Shown piece by piece: positions 54,478 through 63,165 of a stretch of 64,000 nt of DNA; the first letter of the stretch is position 1, and every line of letters starts with the position of its first letter. The notes under the pieces were generated by a model, which saw only the letters and a list, made by a program, of their open reading frames with translations, did not search any database and was not told the origin of the DNA. A program made the position numbers and the translations under genes. Origin of the DNA: Corallium rubrum (Eukaryota > Cnidaria > Anthozoa > Scleralcyonacea > Coralliidae); assembly GCA_964035015.1 (NCBI GenBank), contig OZ035997.1:61441785-61505784 (forward strand). The letters are read 5' to 3'.

Positions 54478-57297
54478 TCAGTCAATAAAGGCAAACCCTA
54501 TCCTGTAAAACCACTCATCTAGAGGTCTGATGAAATTATGCCCATAGGCATAGCTACTGACACCGTCATTGAGTATGTACCTTTTATCGTCAAAGCAGCT
54601 GAGCGATATTTTGTTGACTTCGTAGGATCCCAGCTGATGGTAGACACTTCTTATAGTTTTCATTTTGTGTTTTAACTGCTTTTGCCCCAGTAGCGTGTCT
54701 TTATAGTCGTTATGTTTTATGTCCTTACTTATAACAACCTTCTTAATTCCCTTGGCCTTCTTATCTCCTTTATCATTGTCTTTTATGTAGGAGTACATTT
54801 TACTCTTCAGTCCTATGAACTCAGTGATGGGTATTCCAGCTGCCTCATCCTTCATCTTACCTATAACTTTTTTGTTTTCTACGAAGTGATATTCAGAGTC
54901 CACCGGGTAGTCGCTATTATCAAACTTGTCACGGTCAGATTGAAAGTCCTTGTAAACATCCCCAGCAGATATCTCGTATAGTAAGCTATCGGTGTCAGTG
55001 AAAAGTAGCTTAGCCTTAGAACCATAAAGTTTTCCCATGTATCTGTAGTGGAAGTCATACATCAAGGTCTTAGACATGTCAAGTATACACATTCCAACGA
55101 AGGCAGGTCTGTTGAGTGTCAGACATTCTTTGATTTTATGTACAGCGACCAGGTTTTCGTTGAATATTTTACTGCTTACGAATGTTGGCTTGGAAGTCAG
55201 TTTCATTAGTTTATACGGGTTAGTTACAAGTCTAACGTCAACCCTTTTCCTAAGGTTTTCCATAGTCTTTCCGAAGATGCTGTTGTTCATAAGTTTGAAG
55301 AAGTCCTTCTCGAACGCATTCATAGCATGGGCCCTCTTCTGAGTGTTGTAGTCTATATACTCTTTTAACCACAGGGACTGGTCAAATTCCAGTACCCTAT
55401 GTATTTTTTTGATCTTCATCCCTAGCTCCATATATAGCCTTAGGTTCCTGTAATGTAGAACGTACTTTTTCTTATTCATCAGGTTTGGGATTAGTTTATG
55501 TACTGTTCCTATGTGGATGTTATACTTGTCTTTTATGTCCCGGCAATAGTCTGACAACATATCCGATTTTACTTTAATCTTTTCTGGGGCTAGAGGAAAG
55601 TCATTATGTTTCTCATGAAGTTCGTCCGGGTACTCCAGATCAACCTCAAGTATAAGGCCGCGGTCAGACTCATCACCGTACTTACTCAGGTCCACTGTGT
55701 CAGCGTCAAGCCACTTGAACCGACCAGTTGGTAGGTACTGGCTCATGGCCCATCCGTAAAGGTTGTTAGCATCCAGGTACATAAGGTACTTGCTAGGCAG
55801 CTTTTCATCATATTTTCTCATATACTTGTTATTAGCCAACCCATACCTGTTAGCGATATATGACGTGCCGCCCCTCATACCCTTTTCTATGAACTGGAAC
55901 ATATTTATGTCAGTCATCAGTTCAATTTCCACGCCAGTCATTTTTAGCATCGCATCCCAGGACAATCCGGGACTGGAGAAGTAGTGACATGGGTCCAGCT
56001 TATAGTACTGTAGACAGGTCTTCCTGAAGTTTTCGAAAACATCAGCCAGCAGCAGCACATCTGACTTCATATATAGGTCATGGTATTCTCCCATATTACC
56101 CAACCTGAAGGTTCTCCAAACCTTATGGGCATGTGCATAGTCATTCTCAGAGATGTGTTCATTATTCAGGGCGCTATAGAACTCGTCCTTGGTTGGTAAG
56201 CAGGTGTCATCGAACTTTTCAAAACTGCTCATATAGTCGTATGGATAAACTCCCTTGCGAGTCATCAGATCGAACTTCTCACCCTTAAACTCCTCAGACG
56301 TTATTACGAAAGCGTCCCTAGGTAAGTTGTCAACAAGTCGTCCCAGAGAACTGGGCATGAACTGTAGGCTATCTATAAAAACCAGATGTCGTCCCAGCAT
56401 GAATGACATGTACTTTTCCATATTGTTAGGTATCACATTTATATCCATTCCAAATTTACCTATTTCCTGCATTATGAAGTGGCTGTCATATCCCCTTAGA
56501 TTATGAAAGATTACTGGTATTTTATCAGTAATTCTGTAAATCATATTACATTTGCTATGGGCTGATCCCCTATATTTCCCGGTGATGTGGCAGTGATCTC
56601 TAACCCTCACGTCTGAGTCAACATAACTTTTATTACATATGTGACACTCCTCTGATTTCTCATGTTCATCAATCTCAGCTCTGGTCATAGTCATGTCTTT
56701 GTTAAATGATTTCTCCTTGACGCTCTGACAGTAGGCAACTTCCTTAAGCATCTTCTTCATAAACTTGTAGACAGCCCTCTCACCTCTGTAGACCTTTACC
56801 GGCTTGCTAAAGCTATCGTCGACGCAGCATACAACCTTATATGAGAACCCACAGTCTACATGCTTCTGGTACTCTTGTGTGTATGACTTACTATCATCTT
56901 TGCTAGGTGTGCTATTATGCATCACCAGGGCTTCGAAGTCAGCATATATAACGAAAGGTACTTCAAGCTGCTTACGGTGGTTGATGAATGTGAGTTTGTT
57001 CTCACTCTCCTCAGGCATCTTTATAGCCTGTTTACCATTCACCACAATACAGTTCTCACTATGGGCTGACAGTATAGCATATGAGCTGAAGCACTGTAGG
57101 CAATGCATGCAGAAATGCTTTCTCTCCTTATGCTTAGTTTTGTTGTACATGAACTTATTAAAGTCCTTCATTAGCACATAATGCCTATCAATCAGCAGTA
57201 GGTTCATGCAGCTCTCATTCTTTTCCTTTGACACATATATTGGGTAAGTCTGCCCACCCTCATACCCAAACACATTTATGCGTATGTTATTCTATAG
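54478..57297 (-). pseudogene. Protein-primed family B DNA polymerase
   Basis: In Polintons this polymerase replicates the element using a protein primer. Visible in order, numbering from the conserved GTG codon at 57273: a C2H2-like finger (C55-C74), Exo I (IYADFEALV, D112), an HNH-like Cys/His module (C210-C242), Exo II (FHNLRGYDSHF), Exo III (YHDLYMKSDVLLL), polymerase motif A (YLDANNLYGWAM, D501), motif B (KLMNNSIFGKT) and motif C (FTDTDS, 759-763). There is no ATG; the frame opens right after a stop at 57298. Comparison with the family suggests that a stretch upstream was lost and that 57287-57682 is the separated N-terminus. All catalytic motifs are present but the protein is truncated. 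Confidence 0.88.
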
Positions 57298-57682
57298 CGA
57301 CAGCGGCTTTACTCCCAAAGTAGACATCCTTGAAAAGGAAATCGCCATTATTTTGTTCCTTCTTCAGCTTTATCTTCAACATTTCCGCAAACTTTATTCC
57401 ACCAATATCCTCCATCTCAATTTCGAGCACTCTGCGGACTAGACTTCTCGTCTGATCTATTTCAGACTCAGGATCACCTCTGTCTATGATACTAATTTCC
57501 ATACCTCTGGTATAGCCCTTAAGAGCCCTTCTAGCCTCAACAACCCCCAGCTCCTCATGCAGATCCTGTCTACGTCTCGCTAACGTATCATCAAATGCTG
57601 GTATCTCTTCAGATGGGTTTATGTTTTTAACAGTTCTAGGCATACTAACATCCGGAGTTATCTCTTTAAGTGTCCCCGGCAT
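57287..57682 (-). CDS. N-terminal part of the polymerase (separated)
   Basis: 131 residues, starting at an ATG with the promoter-like layout described at 57691-57720. The C-terminus (GGIKFAEMLKIKLKKE ... YFGSKAA) resembles the region that normally precedes the polymerase core in cnidarian Polinton polymerases. The frame ends 14 bp before the core's conserved segment. Alternatively it is an independent small gene. The frame change plus missing sequence suggests an internal deletion at about 57290-57298. Confidence 0.5.
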   Translation of the reverse strand: MPGTLKEITPDVSMPRTVKNINPSEEIPAFDDTLARRRQDLHEELGVVEARRALKGYTRGMEISIIDRGDPESEIDQTRSLVRRVLEIEMEDIGGIKFAEMLKIKLKKEQNNGDFLFKDVYFGSKAAVAIE

Positions 57683-57690
57683 ACTATACC

Positions 57691-57720
57691 TATATATTTT
57701 TATTTAAATAATTTAAACGC
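57691..57720 (-). promoter_or_regulatory. Promoter-like element of the polymerase gene
   Basis: On the minus strand GCGTTTAAA (57720-57712) is followed by AAAATATATA (57700-57691) and then the ATG at 57682. The first motif begins 30 bp from the ATG. The same arrangement and spacing precede the gene at 58659. Confidence 0.55.
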
Positions 57721-57743
57721 ATTATATCTTCTATAGTAATTAT

Positions 57744-57908
57744 ATGGAAGATGTAGTATCTGCTAGAATATTAAGGATCCGTAAGCAGATAGAAAAACTG
57801 GTAGATGAAGTTTTCAGCCTAATTGAGATGGAGAGGGAACTGGTGGATAGGTATATTAAGTTTCTGAAGTGTAAGAGATCCTGTGGAAGTATTTGCAGTG
57901 GTTACTAA
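57744..57908 (+). CDS. Small helical protein, 54 aa
   Basis: Intact frame starting at ATG 57744. A single long predicted helix (SARILRIRKQIEKLVDEVF, then MERELVDRYIKFLKCKR) is followed by a short Cys-containing tail. It resembles the product at 58818 in the order LVDE ... REL ... basic end, so the two may be paralogues. It converges on the Bro-N gene and overlaps it by 53 bp. Function unknown; a DNA-binding or regulatory peptide is possible. Confidence 0.45.
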   Translation: MEDVVSARILRIRKQIEKLVDEVFSLIEMERELVDRYIKFLKCKRSCGSICSGY

Positions 57909-58659
57909 GCGTGCCTTTATTACGGAACCTCCTACCACAGTACCCACATCTCACTCTCACCTCTGTCATGTAATCATCAATACATCTATGTATTTCATCA
58001 TAGTTGTATGACACTAGGGTCCTATATCCATTATCTCCCAGGGTATCTATGAATGACCTCTGCCTGTCTGAAAAGACCCCCATACCATTAGGAGTCTTTA
58101 GCTCTATAGCTAGACCAGCGTATGTCTTATGCAGGTTCCCTATAATGATATCAGGCTGCCCACTTCTGTATCCCTTTTTCCAGCTAGTTATCCTCTTATA
58201 TTTAGTGTCCTGATTTTCTCCCAGACCTGGGATGATTATGGCGTTAGGATGGTACTTCCTTATATATCTAATCACCTGGTAATGTAGGTCAGTCTCATTC
58301 ATCAGTGACAGCTGGTTACCAATAAGCCTAGGTGCTATGTACTGTCCAGTTTTTCTTATCGATGGTAAGACTTCTCTAAATACCCAGTTCTTAAACCTCT
58401 CTGCTATAGGTAATCTGGATGAGAACACCAGGCTATATACTCCAGGCTCATTTATCTGGTAAATCAGAGAAGCCCCGGTTTGGGGCCTCTCCTCTAGCAT
58501 CACCTTTTTCCTATCACACTCACTAACATGATAACGAATTGCGTTACCTGGTCTTTTATATCCTAACGCCTTAGCAACATCTTTTCCACGGAACCATATC
58601 TCATCACCATCCTTATTCACTGTAATATCTATACCATCGAAGTTGAACATACTCGGCAT
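57856..58659 (-). CDS. Bro-N / PD-(D/E)xK nuclease / C2H2 fusion protein
   Basis: The 267-aa product has three parts. Residues 1-110 form a Bro-N domain (DEIWFRGKDVAKALGYKRP, then NEPGVYSLVFSSRLPIAERF and FREVLPSIRKTG), a DNA-binding module common in large DNA viruses. Residues 125-232 form a VRR-NUC-like nuclease fold with GQPDIIIG (PD at 169-170) and LAIELKTPNG (E186, K188). Residues 238-259 form a C2H2 zinc finger. This fits a sequence-guided DNA endonuclease, which is inference. The frame is intact, with ATG 30 bp from the GCGTTTAAA motif. Confidence 0.85.
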   Translation of the reverse strand: MPSMFNFDGIDITVNKDGDEIWFRGKDVAKALGYKRPGNAIRYHVSECDRKKVMLEERPQTGASLIYQINEPGVYSLVFSSRLPIAERFKNWVFREVLPSIRKTGQYIAPRLIGNQLSLMNETDLHYQVIRYIRKYHPNAIIIPGLGENQDTKYKRITSWKKGYRSGQPDIIIGNLHKTYAGLAIELKTPNGMGVFSDRQRSFIDTLGDNGYRTLVSYNYDEIHRCIDDYMTEVRVRCGYCGRRFRNKGTLSNHCKYFHRISYTSET

Positions 58660-58669
58660 ACCATAGGTT

Positions 58670-58697
58670 TATATATTTTGAGAATACTTTTAAACGC
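58670..58697 (-). promoter_or_regulatory. Promoter-like element of the Bro-N gene
   Basis: GCGTTTAAA (58697-58689) and AAAATATATA (58679-58670) precede the ATG at 58659 with 30-bp and 11-bp spacing. An inverted copy of the first motif (58810-58818) overlaps the ATG of the divergent gene. Confidence 0.6.
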
Positions 58698-58817
58698 ACC
58701 TGACGCCCCGTTTTAGGACCTCAGGTATTATGTGACATTCCCCGCTATGGTGCATTGCTGCTACCATCACCTTTTCACATACCTAGCCCGCCAAAACAGC
58801 AGGTCAGATGCGTTTAA

Positions 58818-59060
58818 ATGGGTCCGCCATCAGAGTTTATTTTCTACACTGACTATATGGAGGGCATAGAGCATGATATAGGAAATCTGGTTGATGAAAT
58901 ATGTAAGTCGGAGGGGAATGTACCCCACAGAGAAATAGATAGAATGATGAGAGAGTTAATAGATCTTAATAGTCTTTACACAAGGTTAAGACGTAAAAAA
59001 TCTAAACACAAAAAAACCCGGGTTTACTCACCCAGGTACCGGCCCTATATAGGAAAGTAG
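58818..59060 (+). CDS. Small helical protein, 80 aa
   Basis: The ATG at 58818 lies inside GCGTTTAAATG. Two predicted helices (MEGIEHDIGNLVDEICKSEG and REIDRMMRELIDLNSLYTRL) are followed by a very basic tail (RRKKSKHKKTR). It is the likely paralogue of the 57744 product. It is divergent from the Bro-N gene across a 158-bp spacer and ends 5 bp before the convergent gene at 59066. A nucleic-acid-binding role is plausible. Confidence 0.55.
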   Translation: MGPPSEFIFYTDYMEGIEHDIGNLVDEICKSEGNVPHREIDRMMRELIDLNSLYTRLRRKKSKHKKTRVYSPRYRPYIGK

Positions 59061-59065
59061 GTTGG

Positions 59066-59875
59066 TCACTCACAGTCGTCGTCCTCAGAAAGGAACTCAG
59101 GTGTACTGCCTATACCGCCATAGTGCTCATAATCATCATCCATGTAAGAATCAATTATGTCAGTTATATCCTGATAGTCACTAGACGCTATGGTTAGGTA
59201 CGACTTTTTAGCCATTTTATATAGGTGATTAAACTGGTTGTGACTAAGATTGTATAGTCTGTAACACATACGGGACTTGCTTAACCATATCATCAACCCA
59301 TTGTGCACAGATTTGTGTGAGAATATGGTAATGTCCGGGCCGGACTCGGACCCAAAAGTTGGCATTATAGCTGCATGCTTGTACTTTTCCATAATAAATC
59401 TAACAACGCTATCTAGCGTGTCAATATCACTGGAGGTTAATGTCTCCCTCTCGAGCCTTTCATGCCTCGCGGGGACACTGCCCCTAATGTTCCTGTCCTT
59501 TATGATAGCTAGCTGTATAGTGTCAGTCGCGTATTCACCTCGGCTCGGGCGGTCCAACGACATGTACTTACCGATGGTGGAGCGTAGGACATCATAGTCA
59601 TCAGATATCGAGACAGCATGTCCTGAATCCACGAACTTATCCATTTGATCCATCCTAGAGTCTGTTATCTCTGACATTGCCCACAGTGCTAACCCCCTGT
59701 AAACATTCCTTATCGTAGGTAAGACCTTTGGGCAACACCTAGTCTCAGGTATCACAATGTCAGGTAACCCGAGACCTTCACTATCCATAGTCCTCACTAT
59801 AGGTAAGACCTTTGGATAACATCTTCTAATATATTTGACCAACTTACTAACGACCCTAAGGCGATTATTGATCAT
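59066..59875 (-). CDS. Duplicated nuclease-fold protein, active site lost
   Basis: The 269-aa product contains two copies of the nuclease-like region of the Bro-N protein: residues about 10-105 (KYIRRCYPKVLPI, GLPDIVIP, YRGLALWAMS) and 155-245 (RFIMEKYKHAAIMP, SGPDITIF, HNGLMIWLSK). Each ends with a similar helix (IGKYM, IDSYM). The PD is kept in both. The E-x-K catalytic pair is replaced by A-L-W and M-I-W, so catalysis seems lost. The Bro-N and zinc-finger parts are absent. It could be a non-catalytic DNA binder or a regulator of the active paralogue. Last gene of the leftward block. Confidence 0.6.
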   Translation of the reverse strand: MINNRLRVVSKLVKYIRRCYPKVLPIVRTMDSEGLGLPDIVIPETRCCPKVLPTIRNVYRGLALWAMSEITDSRMDQMDKFVDSGHAVSISDDYDVLRSTIGKYMSLDRPSRGEYATDTIQLAIIKDRNIRGSVPARHERLERETLTSSDIDTLDSVVRFIMEKYKHAAIMPTFGSESGPDITIFSHKSVHNGLMIWLSKSRMCYRLYNLSHNQFNHLYKMAKKSYLTIASSDYQDITDIIDSYMDDDYEHYGGIGSTPEFLSEDDDCE

Positions 59876-59900
59876 ATACTATATGTATAAAATTATTTCT

Positions 59901-60434
59901 TTAAGTGTCTTTATTTTTCCACTTCAGAAATATAGGGCATCTGCATTCAGTACCCCAACCCAACTCCTTATATACAGATCCGAACAACCGATCATCAAAC
60001 ATGTTCTTACTATATCCATCACACATGTCACTGACGTCTGTAAGTAGTGTAAGACATCTTCGACTAGCCAACCTTATTTTATAGTAGTTATACCTACTTA
60101 CATTTTTTCCTATCAGGTTAAGTCTCATCAGAACTGACACAACCTTTATGAAATCAGCTGTCAACGTTCTTTCATCAGAACTATTAACAACTCCTGCTAT
60201 CCTTCTAGCAAACCACTTACTTCTCTTATGAACAGTCTTCTTCTTGCTCCACGACATTAGATCCAGCTCTGGTACAGGTATTGTGAAAGGTCCCTGCAGA
60301 CCACATGACGTACAGGTTGGGAAACCATGACAGTTTATACGGTGGCCACCACAGTCATCACATGTGTACATCTCATCGATTTTCCTGAATCTTCGCTCCA
60401 CATAGTCTTCCCTTCTACCCATATAATATAGCAT
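59901..60434 (-). CDS. Zinc-ribbon protein
   Basis: The 177-aa product has an N-terminal zinc ribbon (YTCDDCGGHRINC ... TCTSCGLQGPF, four cysteines in two CxxC pairs). A basic linker (WSKKKTVHKRSKWFARR) and a helical region (DFIKVVSVLMRLNLIGKNV) follow. The layout recalls TFIIB-like or viral late transcription factors, but no specific match is claimed. It lies between membrane-protein genes and the pseudo-nuclease gene, 25 bp from the latter. A transcription role for the element is a guess. Confidence 0.55.
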   Translation of the reverse strand: MLYYMGRREDYVERRFRKIDEMYTCDDCGGHRINCHGFPTCTSCGLQGPFTIPVPELDLMSWSKKKTVHKRSKWFARRIAGVVNSSDERTLTADFIKVVSVLMRLNLIGKNVSRYNYYKIRLASRRCLTLLTDVSDMCDGYSKNMFDDRLFGSVYKELGWGTECRCPIFLKWKNKDT

Positions 60435-60446
60435 AGGAATATATCT

Positions 60447-60872
60447 TTAAATAAGCCCTGCCCTATGTGCTATGAAACCTACAGAGACTCCTGCTATAGC
60501 AACAAACATTGCCTGGTACTTCTGCATCTCCTTAGAAGGTTTATAAAAGTCTCCAAGCTTAGGTTCATCCCTGAAGGTCACACCATTTGAGGTGTATGTT
60601 CTCAGCTTATCCAAGGCCCTGTTAGTGGTATTTATGTCGGCGTTGGCATCACTTAACTCTGCTCTGAGTTGAGCCAGTCTGTCCTTATGTCTTATCTCAT
60701 TCTCGTAAAATGCTTCCTTAGCTGCTGCCAGCTTTTCTAAGCTGAGGTTGTGTCTCTTAATTTCCTTCTCATATCCAGTGTGGTTGAGCTTGTTAAATAG
60801 GAAACCTGCCCCAGCAAAACTTAATGCAGCGAATGTTGTCTGAAGAGCCCCACCTGCTAATGCACCCGCCAT
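60447..60872 (-). CDS. Membrane-anchored coiled-coil protein
   Basis: 141 aa with an N-terminal hydrophobic segment (residues about 5-28, AGGALQTTFAALSFAGAGFL), a long charged helix (40-90) and the conserved-looking LGDFYKPSKEMQKYQ. A C-terminal hydrophobic segment (MFVAIAGVSVGFIAH) ends it. I recall the same order in small proteins of cnidarian Polinton-type elements. A virion-membrane or minor structural role is inferred. It starts 8 bp after the upstream gene. Confidence 0.65.
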   Translation of the reverse strand: MAGALAGGALQTTFAALSFAGAGFLFNKLNHTGYEKEIKRHNLSLEKLAAAKEAFYENEIRHKDRLAQLRAELSDANADINTTNRALDKLRTYTSNGVTFRDEPKLGDFYKPSKEMQKYQAMFVAIAGVSVGFIAHRAGLI

Positions 60873-60880
60873 AATGTTAA

Positions 60881-61114
60881 CTAGGTATTCTTGAAGGGGT
60901 CCTCAGGTATGTACTTCTTCTGCTGCAGGTATTTTACAGTTAGTGTTGATGCTGTGATACCAATTGCTAGCTTTACATATGACTTCACACTCTCAGCTGA
61001 TGTAAGAGGTTCCCTAAAAAGCCTCTTACTTGCCATGCTAAATAGTACAACTCCTACTGTCACCAGAGCAGCGTCGAATCCTTCATTCACAAGTTCCTTC
61101 CTCTGAGCCGACAT
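60881..61114 (-). CDS. Small two-segment membrane protein
   Basis: 77 aa with two hydrophobic helices (residues about 15-27 and 46-61). Between them is KRLFREPLTSAESVKSYVKLA; it ends in QQKKYIPEDPF. This matches a small family I recall from cnidarian Polintons. It is probably a structural membrane protein. 18-bp gap to the upstream gene, 8-bp gap to the downstream one. Confidence 0.65.
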   Translation of the reverse strand: MSAQRKELVNEGFDAALVTVGVVLFSMASKRLFREPLTSAESVKSYVKLAIGITASTLTVKYLQQKKYIPEDPFKNT

Positions 61115-61132
61115 ACTACTAGTGATATTTAG

Positions 61133-61447
61133 TTACAATGTCTCCAGCTTGCTTGTAGTCTCTGGTTCAGCAGGGGTGATGACAGCAGCAGCAGCTACCT
61201 CCCTCCTGTCACTTTTCCATGTGAAGTGTAATGACACACCCGCTACCAGAAGTCCTGCTAGTCCTAACATGTATCCATTAGTAGGTAATGTCCATGAGGA
61301 ATCTGGCTCGTCCATCTTTATTCTTTCCCTCATCTTCTTCTCTTTAGCTGCTTTGGATATTGCTGCCAGCCTCTTACCTGCCTCTACACGTTTGGGATCT
61401 TTAGTCTTAACATCAGTAGTGATCTTGGGGTCTTTACTGTCAGGCAT
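61133..61447 (-). CDS. Single-pass membrane protein, basic N-terminus
   Basis: 104 aa. A lysine-rich N-terminal half (KDPKRVEAGKRLAAISKAAK) precedes one hydrophobic segment (GYMLGLAGLLVAGVSLHF). The KDPKRV-AGKRLA block recurs in small Polinton proteins as I recall. It is probably a virion component; function unknown. 23-bp spacing from the 274-aa gene. Confidence 0.6.
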   Translation of the reverse strand: MPDSKDPKITTDVKTKDPKRVEAGKRLAAISKAAKEKKMRERIKMDEPDSSWTLPTNGYMLGLAGLLVAGVSLHFTWKSDRREVAAAAVITPAEPETTSKLETL

Positions 61448-61470
61448 CTTATAGATTACTACAGGTTTAC

Positions 61471-62295
61471 TTACCGTCTTGCTGTGAGATACGCTGCAGA
61501 TACCGCTAGGATAACTGTCAGATACTTACCAGTAAATACTAGGACATCTCCACCAACCTCCTCAATATCCGACCATGGTATACTTACCTTAGCTGGGTTA
61601 AGCTTCTCCCACTTTCTCCTCTTCTTCCCCGCATGTATCACATCTGAACCTCCTCTTGTTAGTCCAACTGCCAGCCCTGTGACTATCGCCGCTATGCTAA
61701 AACCAATACCCGCTATCACACCCACCCTCTTCATAGTGTTTCTAAGCATCTTTCTCTGCCACTCATCATAGTACTCCCTTATACCAGTCCTTAGCATATC
61801 ACTATCCTCATCTGTGAGAACCCTACCAATTGACCTGAACTCACCTCCAAGGTACTTCACAGAGTAGTCATTAACAAGACCTGTGTCGCTCAGCTCCCTA
61901 GTAATCTCTAGGGTACCATTGTCCAGCAGGTAGTCTACGAACCTGGGATCATTACATCCAGGCTCGAGGTTTAGAATGTTACTGAAGAAGTCCTCCGTGT
62001 CTCTATACGTATGACGTCTCCTGATCTGCCTCATCCTGTCCTCACCAACAATTATTCTGGAATGACTGTCAGTGTAATATTCCCGCTGATCAACAGTTCT
62101 ACCTAAATGTAGTCCCTCAGAAGTATTATGACTTATGAATGTAGCAGTATCTCTGACAGGATCAACACTCACTGTTCCACCGAAATCTGTTTCTTCAGTG
62201 TTAGGTATGTCATAGCCAGCAACCTGGCTGTCATCGTCATCAGGGGCCTCATAACTACCTAAAGGATTCATTTCAAACTCCCCTATGCCCTCCAT
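61471..62295 (-). CDS. Hypothetical membrane protein, 274 aa
   Basis: An acidic N-terminus (residues 1-50), a soluble middle with RRRHTYRDTEDFFSNIL and DPRFVDYLLDNGTL, a hydrophobic segment at about 192-214 (GVIAGIGFSIAAIVTGLAVG) and a second at the C-terminus (VLVFTGKYLTVILAVSAAYL). The family is not recognised. Its start overlaps the end of the upstream gene by 23 bp, so expression is probably coupled. A structural or entry-related membrane role would be inference only. Confidence 0.55.
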   Translation of the reverse strand: MEGIGEFEMNPLGSYEAPDDDDSQVAGYDIPNTEETDFGGTVSVDPVRDTATFISHNTSEGLHLGRTVDQREYYTDSHSRIIVGEDRMRQIRRRHTYRDTEDFFSNILNLEPGCNDPRFVDYLLDNGTLEITRELSDTGLVNDYSVKYLGGEFRSIGRVLTDEDSDMLRTGIREYYDEWQRKMLRNTMKRVGVIAGIGFSIAAIVTGLAVGLTRGGSDVIHAGKKRRKWEKLNPAKVSIPWSDIEEVGGDVLVFTGKYLTVILAVSAAYLTARR

Positions 62296-62812
62296 AATAC
62301 TCTGATGATTTCATGTACGCATGGCCTCTGTAGACCCTTCTATACCTATCCTTTATTTTCTTCTCCAGTGGCATAGTGCTGTCATTTATTGTATTGTCTA
62401 CCACAGTCAGGTTGCTAAGCATTGTGGATCTGTCAAACTCAATACCTCTCAGATATCCTTTGATTGTATTCAGGGACTTTGTGTAGCTCTTGTATGCCAC
62501 CTCGCACTGGCTGACTTTCTCTGCTATTCTCTTATTCTTGATATACCCATGCATAAGAAGCCCGACAGCACTTATAGATAATGTAGCAAATCCACCCAAT
62601 GCGCTAAGTGCTCCACCAGCAACAGTTAGGAAGATAGCAGACATGTTCATGGTAAGATTTATCCTAGATAGTCTCTTAAATTGCCACTGGTAGCATGTTT
62701 CCATCATATGGTAATGCTCATAAAGTGACTTTAACATCTCAACCTCTCCTGAGCTCAGCTTATCAGATATATGGTTGAATCTTATTATACTCTTCTCTCT
62801 GTTAAGTGTCAT
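62273..62812 (-). CDS. Hypothetical membrane protein, 179 aa
   Basis: First gene of the leftward block. The N-terminal helix has many charged residues. A long glycine-rich hydrophobic stretch covers residues about 56-88 (AIFLTVAGGALSALGGFATL), and a helical C-terminal region contains RYRRVYRGHAYMKSS. No family recognised. Confidence 0.55.
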   Translation of the reverse strand: MTLNREKSIIRFNHISDKLSSGEVEMLKSLYEHYHMMETCYQWQFKRLSRINLTMNMSAIFLTVAGGALSALGGFATLSISAVGLLMHGYIKNKRIAEKVSQCEVAYKSYTKSLNTIKGYLRGIEFDRSTMLSNLTVVDNTINDSTMPLEKKIKDRYRRVYRGHAYMKSSEYYGGHRGV

Positions 62813-62845
62813 AAACTACATATTATATTGGTTCATAGAATGCTA

Positions 62846-63123
62846 CAGTAAGGCGTACTTCTTATTTCTCAGGTGGTTGTCATCAGTTGCTTCTTTACTC
62901 CGGGTTATTCCGTACACCCCCATATCAATGTCTCCTGTTGCTGTACCTTTTAGTTTGTCCCTCTTAGCGAGAAATTTCCCGGTTACATAGTCCCTGCAAG
63001 TCACATGAGTACCATCTGGGATGGCTTATCTGAAATCCTTCCATATTAATGTCTCCCATTGCCTTACCATCTAGGGCTTTGGTGGTTGTATCAGTGCCAT
63101 TGCTAAAACCTAAATTAAGACTC
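62846..63123 (-). pseudogene. Tail-fibre-like repeat protein, frameshifted
   Basis: From the ATG at 63123 the sequence gives MSLNLGFSNGTD ... GKAMGDINMEGFQI. After a frame change near 63022-63028 it continues with FLAKRDKLKGTATGDIDMG. The repeated G-D-I-(N/D)-M block is reminiscent of tail-fibre or virion-attachment proteins. It is short (about 90 codons) and broken in this copy. Located between the leftward block and the rightward capsid-like gene. Confidence 0.4.
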
Positions 63124-63165
63124 ATATATTAGGACATATGAGCCTGCCATAATATTATCTATATT

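Noticed and set aside
54478..57297. Mitochondrial linear-plasmid polymerase
   Set aside because: Neighbouring integrase, capsid-like and membrane-protein genes and the AGTAGT end point to a Polinton.
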